This document shows, one piece after another, positions 47,996 through 60,900 of a stretch of 64,000 nt of DNA. Positions within the stretch are counted from its first letter, which is position 1. Each line of letters opens with the position of its first letter. The position numbers were made by a program, and so were the translations under genes. Origin of the DNA: Hypomyces perniciosus (lineage: Eukaryota > Ascomycota > Sordariomycetes > Hypocreales > Hypocreaceae); the NCBI GenBank assembly GCA_008477525.1, contig SPDT01000006.1, positions 3,375,501 to 3,439,500 on the forward strand, read 5' to 3'. The notes under the pieces are model-generated. The model did no database searches and had not been told where the DNA came from. It was given only the letters and a program-made list of their open reading frames with translations.

Positions 47996-48102
47996 TGGAC
48001 GAACGGGGAATCGAACCCCGGACCTTTCCCAGGCGGTATTCTCCTGCTGAGTACTCAGAGGATTTATGCTAAGGGAAAATTATACCACTAAACCATCCGC
48101 CC
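47996..48102 (-). tRNA. tRNA-Ala(AGC) with a 35-nt intron
   Basis: On the minus strand the acceptor stem GGGCGGA pairs with TTCGTCC and holds a G3:U70 pair, the alanine identity element, with A73 as discriminator. The T arm is CGGGG-TTCGATT-CCCCG. The anticodon stem TTCCC/GGGAA encloses TT-AGC-A-T, so the anticodon is AGC. A 35-nt intron sits one base after the anticodon, the standard place for nuclear tRNA introns. The mature length is 72 nt without CCA. The D stem is weak (GTTT against TAAT with one mismatch), which is odd for Ala, but the other signals are clear. Confidence 0.9.
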
Positions 48103-48523
48103 AGTTGTGCTGATTGGACACTTGACACACAAATTGTGCATCTCAAGCTCACACACATGGATCCCAAAATGCGAGGTGCCTCTCAGAGTAGTATAAACAC
48201 AAACTGCGAATATTGACGCAAGGAAAAGACAGACAAAGTAGCAGCTTTTGAATGCTTTCACATTATTTATATGGAAGTACACCATTTATATCAGGGGGAC
48301 TGCACGTCCCCATGCACAGATATCTTCGGCTCCTAATAATCAAACGATGTAAAAATGCGAATAGACAACGGTGCTCCGATATTCTCCAGCGCCAGATGCA
48401 ATAATCCCGTAACAGCCCTTTGTGAGGTCCACGTCTCTGAAAGTCAACAGTGTCGTATGTACAAATTCTGCCCACAAAAAACATAACCCAAGAAAAACAA
48501 AAGGAAACACGCGCGAGCATCTT
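48103..48523. other. Spacer between tRNA-Ala and the STIMATE-type gene
   Basis: About 420 bp holding the 3' UTR of the minus-strand gene to its right. Nothing else recognised. Confidence 0.5.
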
Positions 48524-49679
48524 CTACTCTTTCGGTAACAAGTTGGTCGAAATGCCATTCGGCTTTGGTGTATGTTGACTCGAGCTGCTCCCGATGATTG
48601 TCGGGGCGTCGCCATCTACATCCGGGTCGTACTCCCCATCCGCGTGAGTACGAGGCCGGCCGGTTGCCTTTGCCGGTGCATCTTCATCCTCGCTATCGTC
48701 ATCAACGGACGATCGACCATGTCCTTCGTATATCCTCAGTCCCTCGTCGAGATCATCAGAAGCCAGGATGTCGTGATCCACCTCCTTCTTGATGAACGAG
48801 TCGATGATATAGTACTGCATGGCATTCATGATGAGGGGAAAGATCATCATGACAAAGGCCACTTGGAGCTTCTCGTTTCCCTCTGTCCATCCAAGCGCCC
48901 AGTCGCCAACTCTTGAGATCCAGGGCATCATGATGAAGATGATAAGAACGCAAAATTTCATGCCAAACAGGCCAGCAAAGTAAATAATCGACTGCTTGAG
49001 CCACCACACCGCATTGGGAGGGCGGCCATAGTAGCCAGACTGGACGGATTCCACGGGCTTGCCGAATGGCGTGAGGGTGGCCAGCGCAGTGAAGACGCGC
49101 AGGAGGATGATGAGGATAGGAATACCGAGGGTGGTCTTGTAAATTGCAGTGTCAGTTTCGCGTGCGCTTCAAGTTGTGGTGGTTGGGTGCTCAACTCACA
49201 TCGATGGCAAGATTCAAGAGATAGAAAGAACAAGGGTTCGGAATATAATCGTCTTCGCCCCTCCGCATCAGCCTCTGCAACGTGCCAGGCTCCACCTTGA
49301 CTGTGAACCGCCCGCTGGTCAACATGGACATGAAGATGTTCGAAATATGTACCAGCACCGACCCAAACACCTGCTTTGATACATCGAAGAACCAGATCTT
49401 GACGGGCCGCTGCGGGTGTTCCCTCCACCGCTTGTAAACAAGAGACAGCATGGCCAGGGCGCCGAGAGCCGCCTGTACGAGCAAAGCGAAGGATCCCAAC
49501 AGTTGGCATTCGCCCTTGGACTCGCCAGCGTGGAGGGGACCATTGGGGGAGGAGGAGGTACCCGTGGCCATGATCGCGGCAGATGTTGGGACGATGGTGG
49601 ATGCGACAGTGTTTAGGGCGGCGATTATGGTACCCGAAGGAATGTCGATTCCTATGGCCGCACCGCGAGCAGCCTGCAT
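48524..49679 (-). CDS. STIMATE/TMEM110-type vacuolar membrane protein
   Basis: Exons on the minus strand are 49679-49200 and 49135-48524, giving 363 aa. The start is the ATG at 49679; no ATG lies upstream before an in-frame stop. Five membrane segments are seen at about 60-82, 104-120, 148-180, 200-225 and 240-265. The conserved core reads NPCSFYLLNLAID across the intron into TTLGIPI, then SVQSGYYGRPP and a W-rich membrane segment, which is the STIMATE family pattern. The animal member regulates STIM-dependent calcium entry at the ER; fungal members are usually listed as vacuolar membrane proteins, role unknown. The C-terminus is an acidic disordered tail (SVDDDSEDEDAP). It is transcribed divergently from the mitoribosomal gene at 50400. 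Confidence 0.9.
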
Positions 49680-50399
49680 ACTTAACGAGAGCGCGGATGT
49701 GAAAAGTCGGGCGACGGGTCTTTTATACAAGTAGTACTCCGTATATCAGACAGGATCAAACATGTATCGTATCGTATCGTCGCGTCGGGTGGCGGAACGA
49801 GGCACCGAGACGGGGCGGCAATATTAGGAGTGGGTGACAACTCAGTTCGTTCGGTTCGGTGTTCGGTGTGCAACCTGCAGCTGAAGCGGCAAATGGATGA
49901 GACAGGAAAGATTGATTGATTCCCACAGGTGAAACACGCCAAAGCCCGGCGCGGGTCCAAAAAGCGAAAATATTAAGAAACGGACGGCAAAACAGAAGCG
50001 AGGATGCGAATGAGTGAGTGAAGGAGAATGGGAAGCAGAGTCCAAGACAGACAAGACAGCCTACCTCTATATGGGCCTCGTGGTTACATCACTGGATGCA
50101 TGCAGTACCTACGTTCGACAGAGGCTCAGAGAGCCTGGCAGAGCGCGCTAACAGGAGGCGCCAACTCTGTTGCAGACATAGTGCGTCAGTTCACCCCTCG
50201 GAAAACCGGAAATACGTTGGGCCGAGGGGTGCCAATGCCACAGCCGAGCCAACACAGCCTTGCGAGGTACGTACCCCCAGCCCGTGCCTCACTGGCTTTG
50301 GCGCTGGCTAAGTGGAAAAAGTTCGAGCTCCAATATATCGATCGAGATACCATCGCATCGTGAGATAACCACCTCTCCAGCTCGCCCGCACAGCCCACC
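49680..50399. promoter_or_regulatory. Divergent promoter region
   Basis: About 720 bp shared between the STIMATE-type gene (minus) and the mitoribosomal gene (plus). It includes an AGTACTCCGTAT motif at 49733-49744 and a CGTATCGTATCGTCGCGTCG direct repeat near 49768-49788. No TATA box is obvious. Confidence 0.6.
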
Positions 50400-51382
50400 A
50401 TGTTTCGCCCGCGGTTAAGGATACCTCGGCAAGCCTTTGGCCAGGCATTGGGCCTGCGCTCGACCGTCAATTCCAGGAGGAGTCTGCACAACGTCCCGAC
50501 GCTGCCCCACGACTACTCCCAAGGTGTTCCCAATCTGATGAGCCCGGGCGGATTCGCCATCGCATGGACAGAGTACATGTCATTGGTGATTGAGAAGCTC
50601 AATGCCTTGACAGCGGGTATGTATCGTCTCTTCCGTTTTGCTTCGTCAGCTCTGCGTCTCGGCCCTCGGTCGGATCTCACGCATGAGCTCGACTTGCGCA
50701 TTCCGATTTCGTCTACAACAGATGCAGATGAACAAACTGCTTACATTTTCTCCTTTCAGGCACCGAATTCGCAGACAAATCTACCAAAACTATCGCCCTC
50801 CTGACCGCCCGCGAGCCCAGCCAAGCCCCCATCTTCAACTATGCCTCCATGGCCCACAACAACCACTTCTTCTTCGAGGGCATCTCCCCCACCGGGACCC
50901 CCATGCCCGACGCCCTGCGCTCGGAGCTCGAAGCCTCCTTCTCCTCCATTGAGACCCTCCGCCGCGAGTTCGTCATCACTGCCTCCGCCATGTTCGGTCC
51001 GGGCTTCCTCTGGCTCGTCAGGGCCGGTCCGGCCGACTACCGCCTGCTGCCCACATACCTCGCGGGATCACCTTACCCCGGCGCCCACTGGCGTGCTCAG
51101 TCTACTGATATGAACACTGTGGGCAACGACGGCTCTGCCAGGCCGTATCTCAGGAATCAGATCTCGGGCGCGAGGAAGAGAACATCCGATTTGCCGCCTG
51201 GTGGTATTGAGCTGGAGCCCTTGCTGTGTCTCAACACATGGGAGCACGCCTGGCTGCTGGATTGGGGCGTCGGTGCTGGAGGAAAGGGCGGCAAGCTGGC
51301 GTATGCCGAGTCCTGGTGGCAGTTGATCGATTGGGAAAAGGTGGCTCTGAAGGCTGGTGTGCTGAAGCCGGAGTTCAAATAG
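50400..51382 (+). CDS. Mitochondrial small-subunit ribosomal protein, SOD fold (mS42/mS43 type)
   Basis: Exons 50400-50616 and 50760-51382 give 279 aa. The N-terminus is Arg-rich without acidic residues (FRPRLRIPRQAFGQ..), a mitochondrial targeting sequence. The body has the Fe/Mn superoxide dismutase fold: FNYASMAHNNHFFFEGI in the first part and LLCLNTWEHAWLLDWG near the C-terminus. The retained NTWEHAWLLDW block is where dismutases have a metal ligand, but other ligands look replaced, as is usual for the ribosomal paralogs (yeast Rsm26/Mrp1). I cannot decide between mS42 and mS43. The 143-bp intron splits Gly73 and restores the frame. The protein would sit on the mitoribosomal small subunit and has no expected dismutase activity. 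Confidence 0.9.
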
Positions 51383-52161
51383 ATGCGGTGGGCAAAATAA
51401 ACGTGTGACGGGACATGACCTGGAAGAAACTACATGTTTTTGAAAACAAACAAAAAAGTAAAACAAATGATATGGATGTCAGTGTAAGATAGTGTACTTC
51501 TCTCTGCATATGAGCGGAAAATGTACTATTTGATGGGACGTGGGCGGCGGCATGTGTAAATGAATGAACTACCTACCCTGAACTGCAGCCAAATGTCGTT
51601 CATCCTGGTGTTTTTTGTAACTCATATATGACGGGAGAGTGGAATAAATGGGACGTAGATTATCCAACCCTTTGGATTCCCGCAATAACATATATAACTT
51701 TCAATATATACAATTAATGTGGGGTGAAAACACCAAGGTCATGAGACCCCTCATTAACACAGGAGTAACAAACTCACTCCAGCAGGGAAGCATCACCAGT
51801 GAAACCCCAAGGCTCAAAATACAGATATTTTCATTCACTACCTATTCACTACCTATTCCCTATAAACCCCAAGCCGAAAAGTACCTGCCAAATTCCTGAT
51901 ATAAAATTCCTTTGAAGGAGAGTATCTAATATGAAGGGAAAAAAATCCTGTGCCCCTAAATACACCAAGATATCGCTATGATCTCATCAGTCATTTCATT
52001 CACAATGCTTTTTGAAAGAGCAGCAAGAAAAGGATAAATCACGCAGCCTGCGTGCTGAGTCGTAGTGAGCGTATCAAATCAATCAAAGAGAAATACGAGA
52101 GTCGCCTCCTCATATACATATGAAAAAAAAAAAAATCGTGGCAAGAAGTATGTTGTCGAGT
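51383..52161. other. Convergent 3' region
   Basis: Spacer between the 3' ends of the mitoribosomal gene and the minus-strand SAM-PH gene. It is AT-rich and holds an A12 run near 52123-52135. No gene seen. Confidence 0.55.
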
Positions 52162-54750
52162 TTAGATCATGTTGCCGTTGACACTGATTTCGAAGCCCTC
52201 TCCCTTCTGCTTCAATGCCTTGGCGAGCATCAATTCTCGCATCCAGTCAATGCGATCGTCGCGGCTCTTGACCGCAAAGTGATGTGTTTTGCCAGTGCCA
52301 TTGACACCCTCCACCGAAGCACCGCCCTGGTGGAGTGCACTATCACGCTTGCGCAGACGTGCGACATTCTTGTCTTGGGGGATAAGCTGGAAGCTGAAGG
52401 CACCAACAGGGTCACTCTTCTCACGGTTATGTGAAATGGAGACAGCCTTGAAGGCCGCACTGAGCTTGGATGTGGACGCGAGACTGGAGCAGGCAATGGC
52501 GTAATCGTCAATGTCGACATACTCAAGTGTGCGGTCCATCTGCTGAGCGTCCTTGTGCATGTTCAGGCGGGTTCCCTTGAGACTGAAGTACCCATCTTGC
52601 CACTCATGGCGAAGCATGCGCGCCTTGCGCTTCTTCATAGGTCCCTGAAAGCTAACGCCGCTTGCAGCAGCAGCAGGCGCCTCCTTGGCCTCACTCGGAC
52701 GGAGCGTGGTCATAGGAGGGATGGCCTGCTCAAAGGTAGTACGCTCAGCAGGGGACCAGGGATAGTTGAAGCGAGGTGGAGCTTGAGGAAGCTGCTGCTG
52801 GGGTCTGACGGATGTTCGGGGAGAGGGGGAAGATGTCTTTGGTGAAGGGGTGTTTGGAGACGCGCGTACCGCCTGGTTCTCGTCCAAGGCGGGGAGAACG
52901 GGGAAAGAAGGATGGCGGCAAGAAGTTCGAGATTGTGATCGAGCGTGGCCATGGATGGGAGATGCACGGTAGTTCATGTCAGGAGGAACTGACTGAGATA
53001 CGTCACGAGCGACAGGCCCAATAGGAACTGCCGTGACTGGGACGTCGAGTTCTGAGAACGGGGTACCAAACCGATAAGGATTCCTCGTGGTTTCCAGATC
53101 AGGAGATAACGGATCAGCCTTGTCCATGCGGTATGGCACAAACTCTTGTCGCAAAGGGGAAGATCGGCGTCGCTGATGCTGCTGTGGCTCTGCGGGCTGG
53201 AGGATGGTGGACGCTTGTTGAGGGGCTGGCCGTGCAACCTGAGGTGTTCCTGGGATGGATAGCTTCGGTAGATGCCGCAAGCCTTGATGAGGTTGTGCAG
53301 ATGGTGTAACCTCGAATGGAGGAGTTGGGGGAGCCTCATTGCTTTTTTGGTTGGTCCGCTGAAAATTGAGAAACTGGCGAACGTTCTCCTGAGGGTCGCG
53401 CGACTGGAGGCCCCGAAGAGTAGCTTCTCGAAGATATTGTAGGGGTGGCAGGCCACCAGGGCCAAGGACATCAGAGGACGCCACGACTGAAGGAACGGTA
53501 TCTGAGAAGGGTCGAAGCATCTCGTTGGGGTCGAGAGCCTTGGCAGTCTCGGGATTGCCTGCATCGCCAAAGATCATGACAGTACCAGCCGTGTTAATAT
53601 CGATGTGCGGGTTCGCCGCCTGGAATTCGTCGATGATCCGCTGTTGTTTCTTGAACTTGGAGCAGTTTTCACCTTTGGAGCAGTTATGGGGCTTGGGGAT
53701 GACTTGCTCGATGCCGATGATGGACACAGACTCCATTGGCGTGATGGCATCGCTAACGGAAGGTCGTCGGCGCTGCCTACGTTTGCTGTTGTGACGCCGG
53801 TTCAAGTCGCAATCATCCTTCTTCACCTCCTTTCTCACCTGGCGGCTTGGTGCGTCCTCGATTGGCGTCGATGGTGTGGGAGATATCGGCCTGCTATCCA
53901 TCAAGGCTTGTATCTGATGCCATATTTTTGTTCGGATGCCGAAAGAAGGGATGCCGATTTCCTTCAAATCCTCGAATTTCAAGGTTATGAGAATTTCGCC
54001 ACTGATATCGTTCTCGATCAATCGCTCTGTAATGTGCAGTTCAATGCCAGCATTGAGCATATATTGTGCCACCATCTCCGGGGTCCATGAGGCCAGTGTT
54101 GAAGGATCGAGCTCAACATCCGTGTATTGGAAAGGGCTGTTTCGGCGAGCGAGCTGAGACTGAGCTAGAACATCTCCGATTCCGCGCGACACCTTCGGTG
54201 TCAAAGGTGATAATGTCAAAATAAAATCCTCATCGTCTCCGTGGTACGCCAGATACGGATCAGTGGAGCTGCGGAATAGATGTGGACCTCGAGGACCCTC
54301 GACTTGCTTTAGGGAGTGCTCGAGGAAAGCTTCCCGGTATCTACTTGACCTCGGAGTAGGGACTTCATCATACGATGACAGCGTTGTAATACTTGGTTGA
54401 CCAGACTATGAGATCCCAGTGTCAATATCGGACTGCTCAAGTGCACGGGTAGTTGTTTGTCCGCTACATACCGATTGCAGGCTCACTCTGGGTGAGTTGT
54501 CCTCTGGCTCGCTCATCACATCTTCTTCTTCATCCCAATCCGTGTCCACAAACTCCGTGGCTACTGATGTTGGCCTGATTTGGTGACGTCCATGTCTGAG
54601 ATTGAAGAAAGTGTTTTGAGGTGCTGGCTTCTGGCGCATCTCCTGGTATGTCCGGCTCTCGCCAGCCTGGAACGATGTGCAGTCCTGAATACTTGGCGTT
54701 AAAACAAAGGGCAGACAGAGTAGGGGGTGACCACGACGCCTACATACCAT
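52162..54750 (-). CDS. SAM and PH domain protein (Boi-like without SH3)
   Basis: Preferred minus-strand model: exons 54750-54748, 54684-54472 and 54405-52162, 819 aa. An acidic N-terminal segment is followed by a SAM domain at about 179-243 (starting WTPEMVAQYM, with the GI..FGIRTKIW block), a basic stretch, a long Pro/Ser/Gln-rich region, and a PH domain at about 655-800 that ends with RDDRIDWMRELMLAKALK. SAM plus C-terminal PH resembles Boi1/Boi2-type cell-polarity adaptors, which bind Cdc42 and acidic lipids, but no SH3 domain is found upstream. The intron at 54471-54406 removes an in-frame TAG, so it must be spliced. The start is uncertain: either ATG alone in exon 1 followed by an intron, or an internal ATG near 54627. 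Confidence 0.83.
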
Positions 54751-57700
54751 CCTTACAACGGTGGGAATCGGCGGTTCTTATGAAGCAGAGAGCCGTTGCC
54801 GGCGTTCTTTCTATGAGTTTTGGAGAAACCCAATATTGGAATGTCGTGAGACAAGGAAATGTAGACGAAAAGGGAAATGGAAGTTGAGATTTCAAGCGCA
54901 CAATACGGAGGTCGCAAAGGCGGGAGGAGAGAGCCATATGCCGGTGGGCGGCTAGTGGTCGTTATGTATTCTGTAACGGGGGTGAGAGAACGACGAGCCG
55001 GGAGTTCCTGCGAGCAAATATGTGTGCGCCTGTGCGTTATACCGCCAAAAAAGCACTATAACCCGGTAGTCAGCACCAAACCATGTGTGGTCTCATGTAT
55101 GTGACGAGCACAGCATCTGTGTGCTTCCTCTTGCGGGGGACATGAAGGCTAGGATAGGAGTCCCACTGTGCTCTGCGGGCCCAGTCAGCGAAGTCTGGCG
55201 CCTTCACAGCACTGCTCACCTCACGCCCCTGTGTGTGTGGTGGCACAATACGGAGTACGGAGCACCTAGTGCTTCGCACTGGAATCGGAGTGAGTAGTGT
55301 TGGTGCTAGGTAATTGGCGCCGGGACCAGTCTTTTTTGCCGTGATGGCGGCGCGAAGACAACGGGAGCCATTGGATGTCTGATGAACGCAATGTTTCTCT
55401 CAGCCAGTCAGAGCCAACTGCACAAGTCCCTTGTGTGGAGTCCGCTCAGGGATATGAGGCCAAACGATTCGTTGGTGATGTCGAGTCAAGGACCGGTAAT
55501 CATCCAAATATAGCCGGCGCTTAGACCTTGTCCGCGCTAACCGAATGGGATGCAAGTAAAAGACAGCGAGAGGCCTGATGGGTGACGATGCATTTATGCA
55601 GACATGGGGCCTGCTGCGAGCTTGCAGGAAATAGAGAGGCGGACCAGAGGAGGGAGGGCAAGGGAAGCACCACTCGCTTCCGCGAGCACCCTGCATTTCT
55701 GTGGCTCTGGTGGCTCAACACACAGACGCACAGAACTGGCCGCTCGACATGAAAGTCAATTGAGAGTACGGAGTACTTCGTAGTGGGATAGTACATAACC
55801 TCCAGAGCCTCTTTCGTCAGCGTCTCGCTCTGTCTCTCCTCCCGACTCGACGCCTCATTTTCCCTGCATGGCAGGTTTGGAGAGCTCACAACAGGCTCAA
55901 CTTGAGTAGATTGGCGGTGGGAGATCGGCCGCTGCCGTTACCCCGTGACTCAACCAACGGCACTCTGGGACCAAAGACCCGTTCCGAGACCCATCTCGGG
56001 AGTCAAGGATTTTTATTATTCACTCGTAGTAATATGTATGTATGTAGTCGGTGAAGCCGGCCCAGCCTGTCAAATGCAAGTCCGTCCGTTGGTGGCTTGA
56101 GACTGTCTGAGAGACCTAGGTACCCTGGGTGTACTTCGTACTCCATAACGTACTGTAGCTCTCAATGACGAAAATGGTCTTGGTGTTCCACATCGCTTCT
56201 CGGCCGTCTTTCCATCGTGACTCTAGTGCGAACGGCCGCCACTTGCTTGTTGGCTGGATCGTTGTTGGTGATAGCCCCCACGGCAGACCATCTCGAGCCA
56301 CCAAGATTTCCTTCTGTATGCTTGCCTCTTTGGGCAATCCATAGGAGGATTTGAATATGGACATGTCCGGGGATCCTGACTGTTGTGTCAAAGGAATTGT
56401 TGGTGAGCCAACTCGACAGCGCTCGGTGACGGAGACGGGGGGGCTAATGGAACGGACCGGCTCACGACATTTTCTTTTTGCCCTTGTTGGCCAGGGTATG
56501 CAGGTCATTCGATATGTTGTTGGTCACAGCAGCTAAATTGATAATTAGTACTCCGCATCTCTGGGCGAGATTTCGGTCTGCCTCGGTCTGATACAGGTAG
56601 GCCTGCAGACCTGCGCCCGCTCTATTCTTCTGGTACGAAGTATGTACTTGTATATGCCATTCTCGCATTTCTTCCCTCATCAATGAGGCCCAGCAGGTCT
56701 CGGCTGCTGGCAGCACAATGCGACAAATGCTGCGGCTGCGCGCATGACTGTGGACAGGTTGCAGGTTGCCGGTTCGGCCGCATAGCGGTCAATCTTGGTA
56801 TTTTGGCGTCGCCCACGCATGCTGAGAATCTGGAGCTTGTGCAACACTGATCACATTGACACGGACCTAAGCTTGGTGAGTACATACATAAGCCACAACC
56901 TGGTAAGGCCTGCAAGCCACCGCTGTTCGTGATAGGGTGGTAGGGTGGTAGGGCGATGCGTGTCACGACAAGGTCGTCTTTGTGGCCGTGGGGTTTGAAT
57001 CCCAGATAGACTAGTACTCGTAGGTTTGTATGTATGTACGAGAGATGCGACGTGACACCGCCAGGATGTGGGAGCAGATCGTTCTTTCGGGTCAGGGTCA
57101 GGGTCAGCTCTCAGCCATTACCCCACACTGTACATATCGAGGAGAGGAAAAAGAAGAGAAGAGACGACTCCAATTGGCACCAGAAAAGAGGGGAGAGTGG
57201 TGAGGGGAACTCGGAGAGGAAGTGGTGTGGCTGCATGCGGTGTGGCCCGTGCCTGTGAGACTGTGGCTGCAGGGTTGTGATACTGTGCGAAGAGTTGGTC
57301 CTAGCACTTCAACACACACCCAGAAACCCTCAGGGCTGTTCATCCTTCTAGGGCAGGGCAAGACAAGACAAGACAGGGCAAGACAGGGAAAAGACGTTGA
57401 TAGCACACGGACGATGTCTTACGTCCGATTGCTAGTACGAGTACATAGTTGCCACGGAACAGTGCAGTGCACTAGGCAACAAGATGAGAAAACAAAGAAA
57501 GTCCGCATGGATATCGGAGATCAGGACAACAGCCAAGTCGTCGAATCATCGTCGACTTTTCACTTCTGGCCAATCCGGGTCGCGAAAGGTCCAAGGCATA
57601 TGGCCGCTACACGTGCCATCCAAGGTCACGCAGGGCCAATTGGGCACTGCATAATTTGCCTTGGATGCCCAATCAGAAGGCGATTTCTGTTTCGGCGCTG

Positions 57701-57960
57701 TCAATTGGCCAGCTGCCCATCAATCACATTACGGTTTTCATTTCGGAACGGAGGCATCGCCTCGCAATATTTCTTGCGGATAGTACCTATCTAGTATGCA
57801 ATCCGCGGGCCAATCTATCTGTACGAACTCACACGCCCTTTATCCTTGACTGCAATATGGCCTCAAAGTGATTAATCACGAAGCATTATGATTTGTTCTG
57901 GCGTTGGTGGCAAGCAAGATCAAGGCCAGAGAGAAGCTAATGCCTCGTTCCCGCGTCCAG

Positions 57961-57975
57961 CCCCCCCCCCCCCCC
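57961..57975 (+). repeat. C15 homopolymer
   Basis: Fifteen consecutive C in intergenic DNA. Confidence 0.9.
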
Positions 57976-60900
57976 GTCTCCGTTAGAATGCCTTGCATTT
58001 ACTCGTACGCAGTATAATACACGACGGAGCGGCGACGGAAAAGATGCTAACAACTTACTAACAGCGAGCACTAGTAAGGGCTGGGCGAGACTAGTCTTTT
58101 ACTACATAGCATTTGCTCGTTCATTTGGCATTCATTCAGACAGACTCGTACGAGCCAATGTTGTCGTACAGTGCAGTCGATTTTCTCACCGACACATCCC
58201 CCCCCCCCCATGCACGCTCATGGTGCACGCTGATGGTATGTGCAACGGCGTTTTACTCCGTACTACCACCTCTAACTACTATTGCAACCGGAACACAGAG
58301 CACGCATACCCACTGAAAAAAAACGGCGCAACGTGCGGCCACTTTCTGTCGCCTCTTTTCGTGGTGTCTCACACAATTGGAACGTTCAACTGACTTTGGC
58401 AACACATGGCTCCAAGGCCAGCGTTCATGTCTGTACGCCCCTTACACCAGATTTCTCCCGCGCTGAACCACAAAAACGTCATAGATACTCAGCCCAAGAA
58501 ACCGCCTCGGTGATGAATGGGGCCAAGGAGCCTGAAGTGCTCCGTGCCTACGAATGAGGCAATCTTTGCTGCCCGAATCGAAAGGTCTGGATGAGCGAAA
58601 TCCTGAGACTTGCCCAATACGTGAGCACCTGAGCCTGTCCGGTCCAGCCGGAGCCCGCCATGGACTGTAAAAGACTGCCCATGGCCAGGGTCCTAGGCCA
58701 ATTTCGATACCCTGATGATCACCGGCTAGGAGATAGTCCCCGCCCGTCACAGTGCACAAGGCATGGGCGTTATTGTCGTCTTCACAGACGAGAAAAGCAT
58801 GAGGCCGTGAGGGCTTGCCACCACCACCAACAACTTACCCTAGGATATTGAAGTGAGCAGCCACCAGCTCTCTCCCAGGCTTGTTACCATGGCCAGCTGG
58901 CTTCAGACATTTTTTTTTCATGTGAACATAACCCAACTACCAATAACTTGACGATAACACCCATCTTGAGCAGCTCACATGGCCATCGGCCAATGCGCCT
59001 CGATCTTGCGTTGTGGGTGTCCTTGTGGATAGACCTTGCGAGTACTTTCGCACTTTGCACCTCGCAACTTGACCAAACTCGTGGACTGACTAAACGGGCG
59101 TCGCTAGTATGAGGACACCTCTGATCATCAAGTCCACACCACCGACTCCCGATCAAGGTCAAGGGGGGGGGGGGGTTTGAGGCATGCTACTGGCAGAGAG
59201 GCTGGGATGAACAGCTATGGAGTAGCAGCAGCTCCACTACGACGCCGCTGCGGGCAAAACACCCTCTAAGTCAAAAAAAGAGGCCCTTCTCGTGTTTATT
59301 TCCCTCGTCCAGCTCAAGGATACCCCCGGAGACCTGTCACTTAGCCCCTGTCGGCCTCGGCTGTGATTACTACTCGGGCCATTTGAGCGCTCTCGATCCT
59401 GATAGTGATGTCACATTGGGGAGAAAAGATTTTCTTCCAAAACTGCGAGGGTAATACATACTCATACTATGTACATAGCATGGATGGGATGGACTGTGCA
59501 ACCGAGAAGCGCACATGGCAAGGCCCTGCTATTTTATACGTCGCATACTACAAGACAATGGATGGGACAACGGAGGTGTGTATCCGCTTTGGAGGGCAGA
59601 CACACACTAGTCATCTCTCAATTCCCTGGTCAAAATCGGGTGGGCTAGGCTCTAACATTCACGGAATCCATGTTCTCCGTAAGACAACAAAAGCCAATCG
59701 ATAAGAGGCTGGCGATCATTCAACACCATGTGCCAGTAGCATTCCTGAGGAGTTTGCAGTACGAAGTACGTACTCCCACTCGAGCCTACATTAGGCCCGC
59801 CCCGGCCCTCAAGAAATGACGAGTCAAAGTATGATCTCCCGGGTGTCAAAAACAATTAAAGATGTGAGTAGTAATAGCTCCTCTTGTACGAAGGACGTAC
59901 GATCTTTATCTATCCGTTAGTCTCGATACTCGATGACCTGTGAAGAAGATTGGAATCGAGGGGCTATAGAGTTGATGTTGTTGACCTCCAACTTGGTTGA
60001 TGGTGCCGTGGGTGGAACTATAATTGTCGTTGGGCGTTGATATCGCTCAATTGAATGAGGGGTTGCGGCATCTAACCGAGACTCGAGCTCGGCGCACAAG
60101 AGCAATCCTAGGACGAGGAAGTGAGGTAGGTGTGTGGAAATAGGTGTTCGTACAGAGTACCTCGCACATACTCGTACGATCACAACTGTCGGGTGTGTGC
60201 AAGCTAGACCACCGTTCTCATCGAAGCACTTATGCATGCGTGTACTTTGTAACACTCCATATGAGGACAACGAGGGAGGTTGGTGCGAGATCTGTACAAG
60301 GGAGCGCAAGATTTGTTTTGGCAAGGATAAGTAGTATGTATGTCTAAGAGCATAGGTAAGCAGTGCCGTGCGCAAGTTTCGGCAGTAATCAAGATCATCT
60401 GGCGAAGGAAGGCCGGAGATTTATATACTCAACTTGCGGAATCGTGAAATGCAAGATCACGGGGGATGAGCGGGTTCATTGAAGTCTCAATCTGACATTG
60501 AGGACCATATTGCTCTCTGACCTCGGCGCTTAGAAGGTCCAGACCCCATCAACGATGCTGGTAGTGTCACCAAAGGCACGCAGCTTGGGAACACAGGTCC
60601 ATAACGGCAGACGAAATTAGTCCCGAATAGATAATCATCCGGGCTAAATTAAAAATAGCAGCTTGGTCTCAGAAGATGGACGTCGTATGTTGTGTGATAG
60701 TCTCATGTTAGCGCCGGTAGGGCAACTGCCACATCAAGGCAAACAGAGTGTAAGCGCCCAGCACGACATTTTCATCAGACAGGAGAGAGGAGGAGCCAAA
60801 TTTAGCCCAGATAGCGCTAAGGATGAGGGGTTAATTCGACAGAGAAGAGGGGAATGATGTTTTTGTTGAAGAGGAGTGAGTGATGTCTGTTTTGTTATGA

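Noticed and set aside
49191..49730. Longer N-terminus for the STIMATE-type protein
   Set aside because: The upstream extension has no ATG before an in-frame stop at about 49746-49748; the first ATG is at 49679.
52162..54750. Assignment of the SAM-PH protein as a true Boi1/Boi2 ortholog
   Set aside because: No SH3 domain could be found in any frame upstream to about 55,100, so only a Boi-like label is justified.
56116..56508. 130-codon minus-strand open stretch of protein-like composition
   Set aside because: No family recognised, no flanking exons, and it ends in a GTAC motif. A database search could change this.
59405..59704. 99-codon plus-strand open stretch in the gene desert
   Set aside because: No domain, signal or neighbouring exon supports it.
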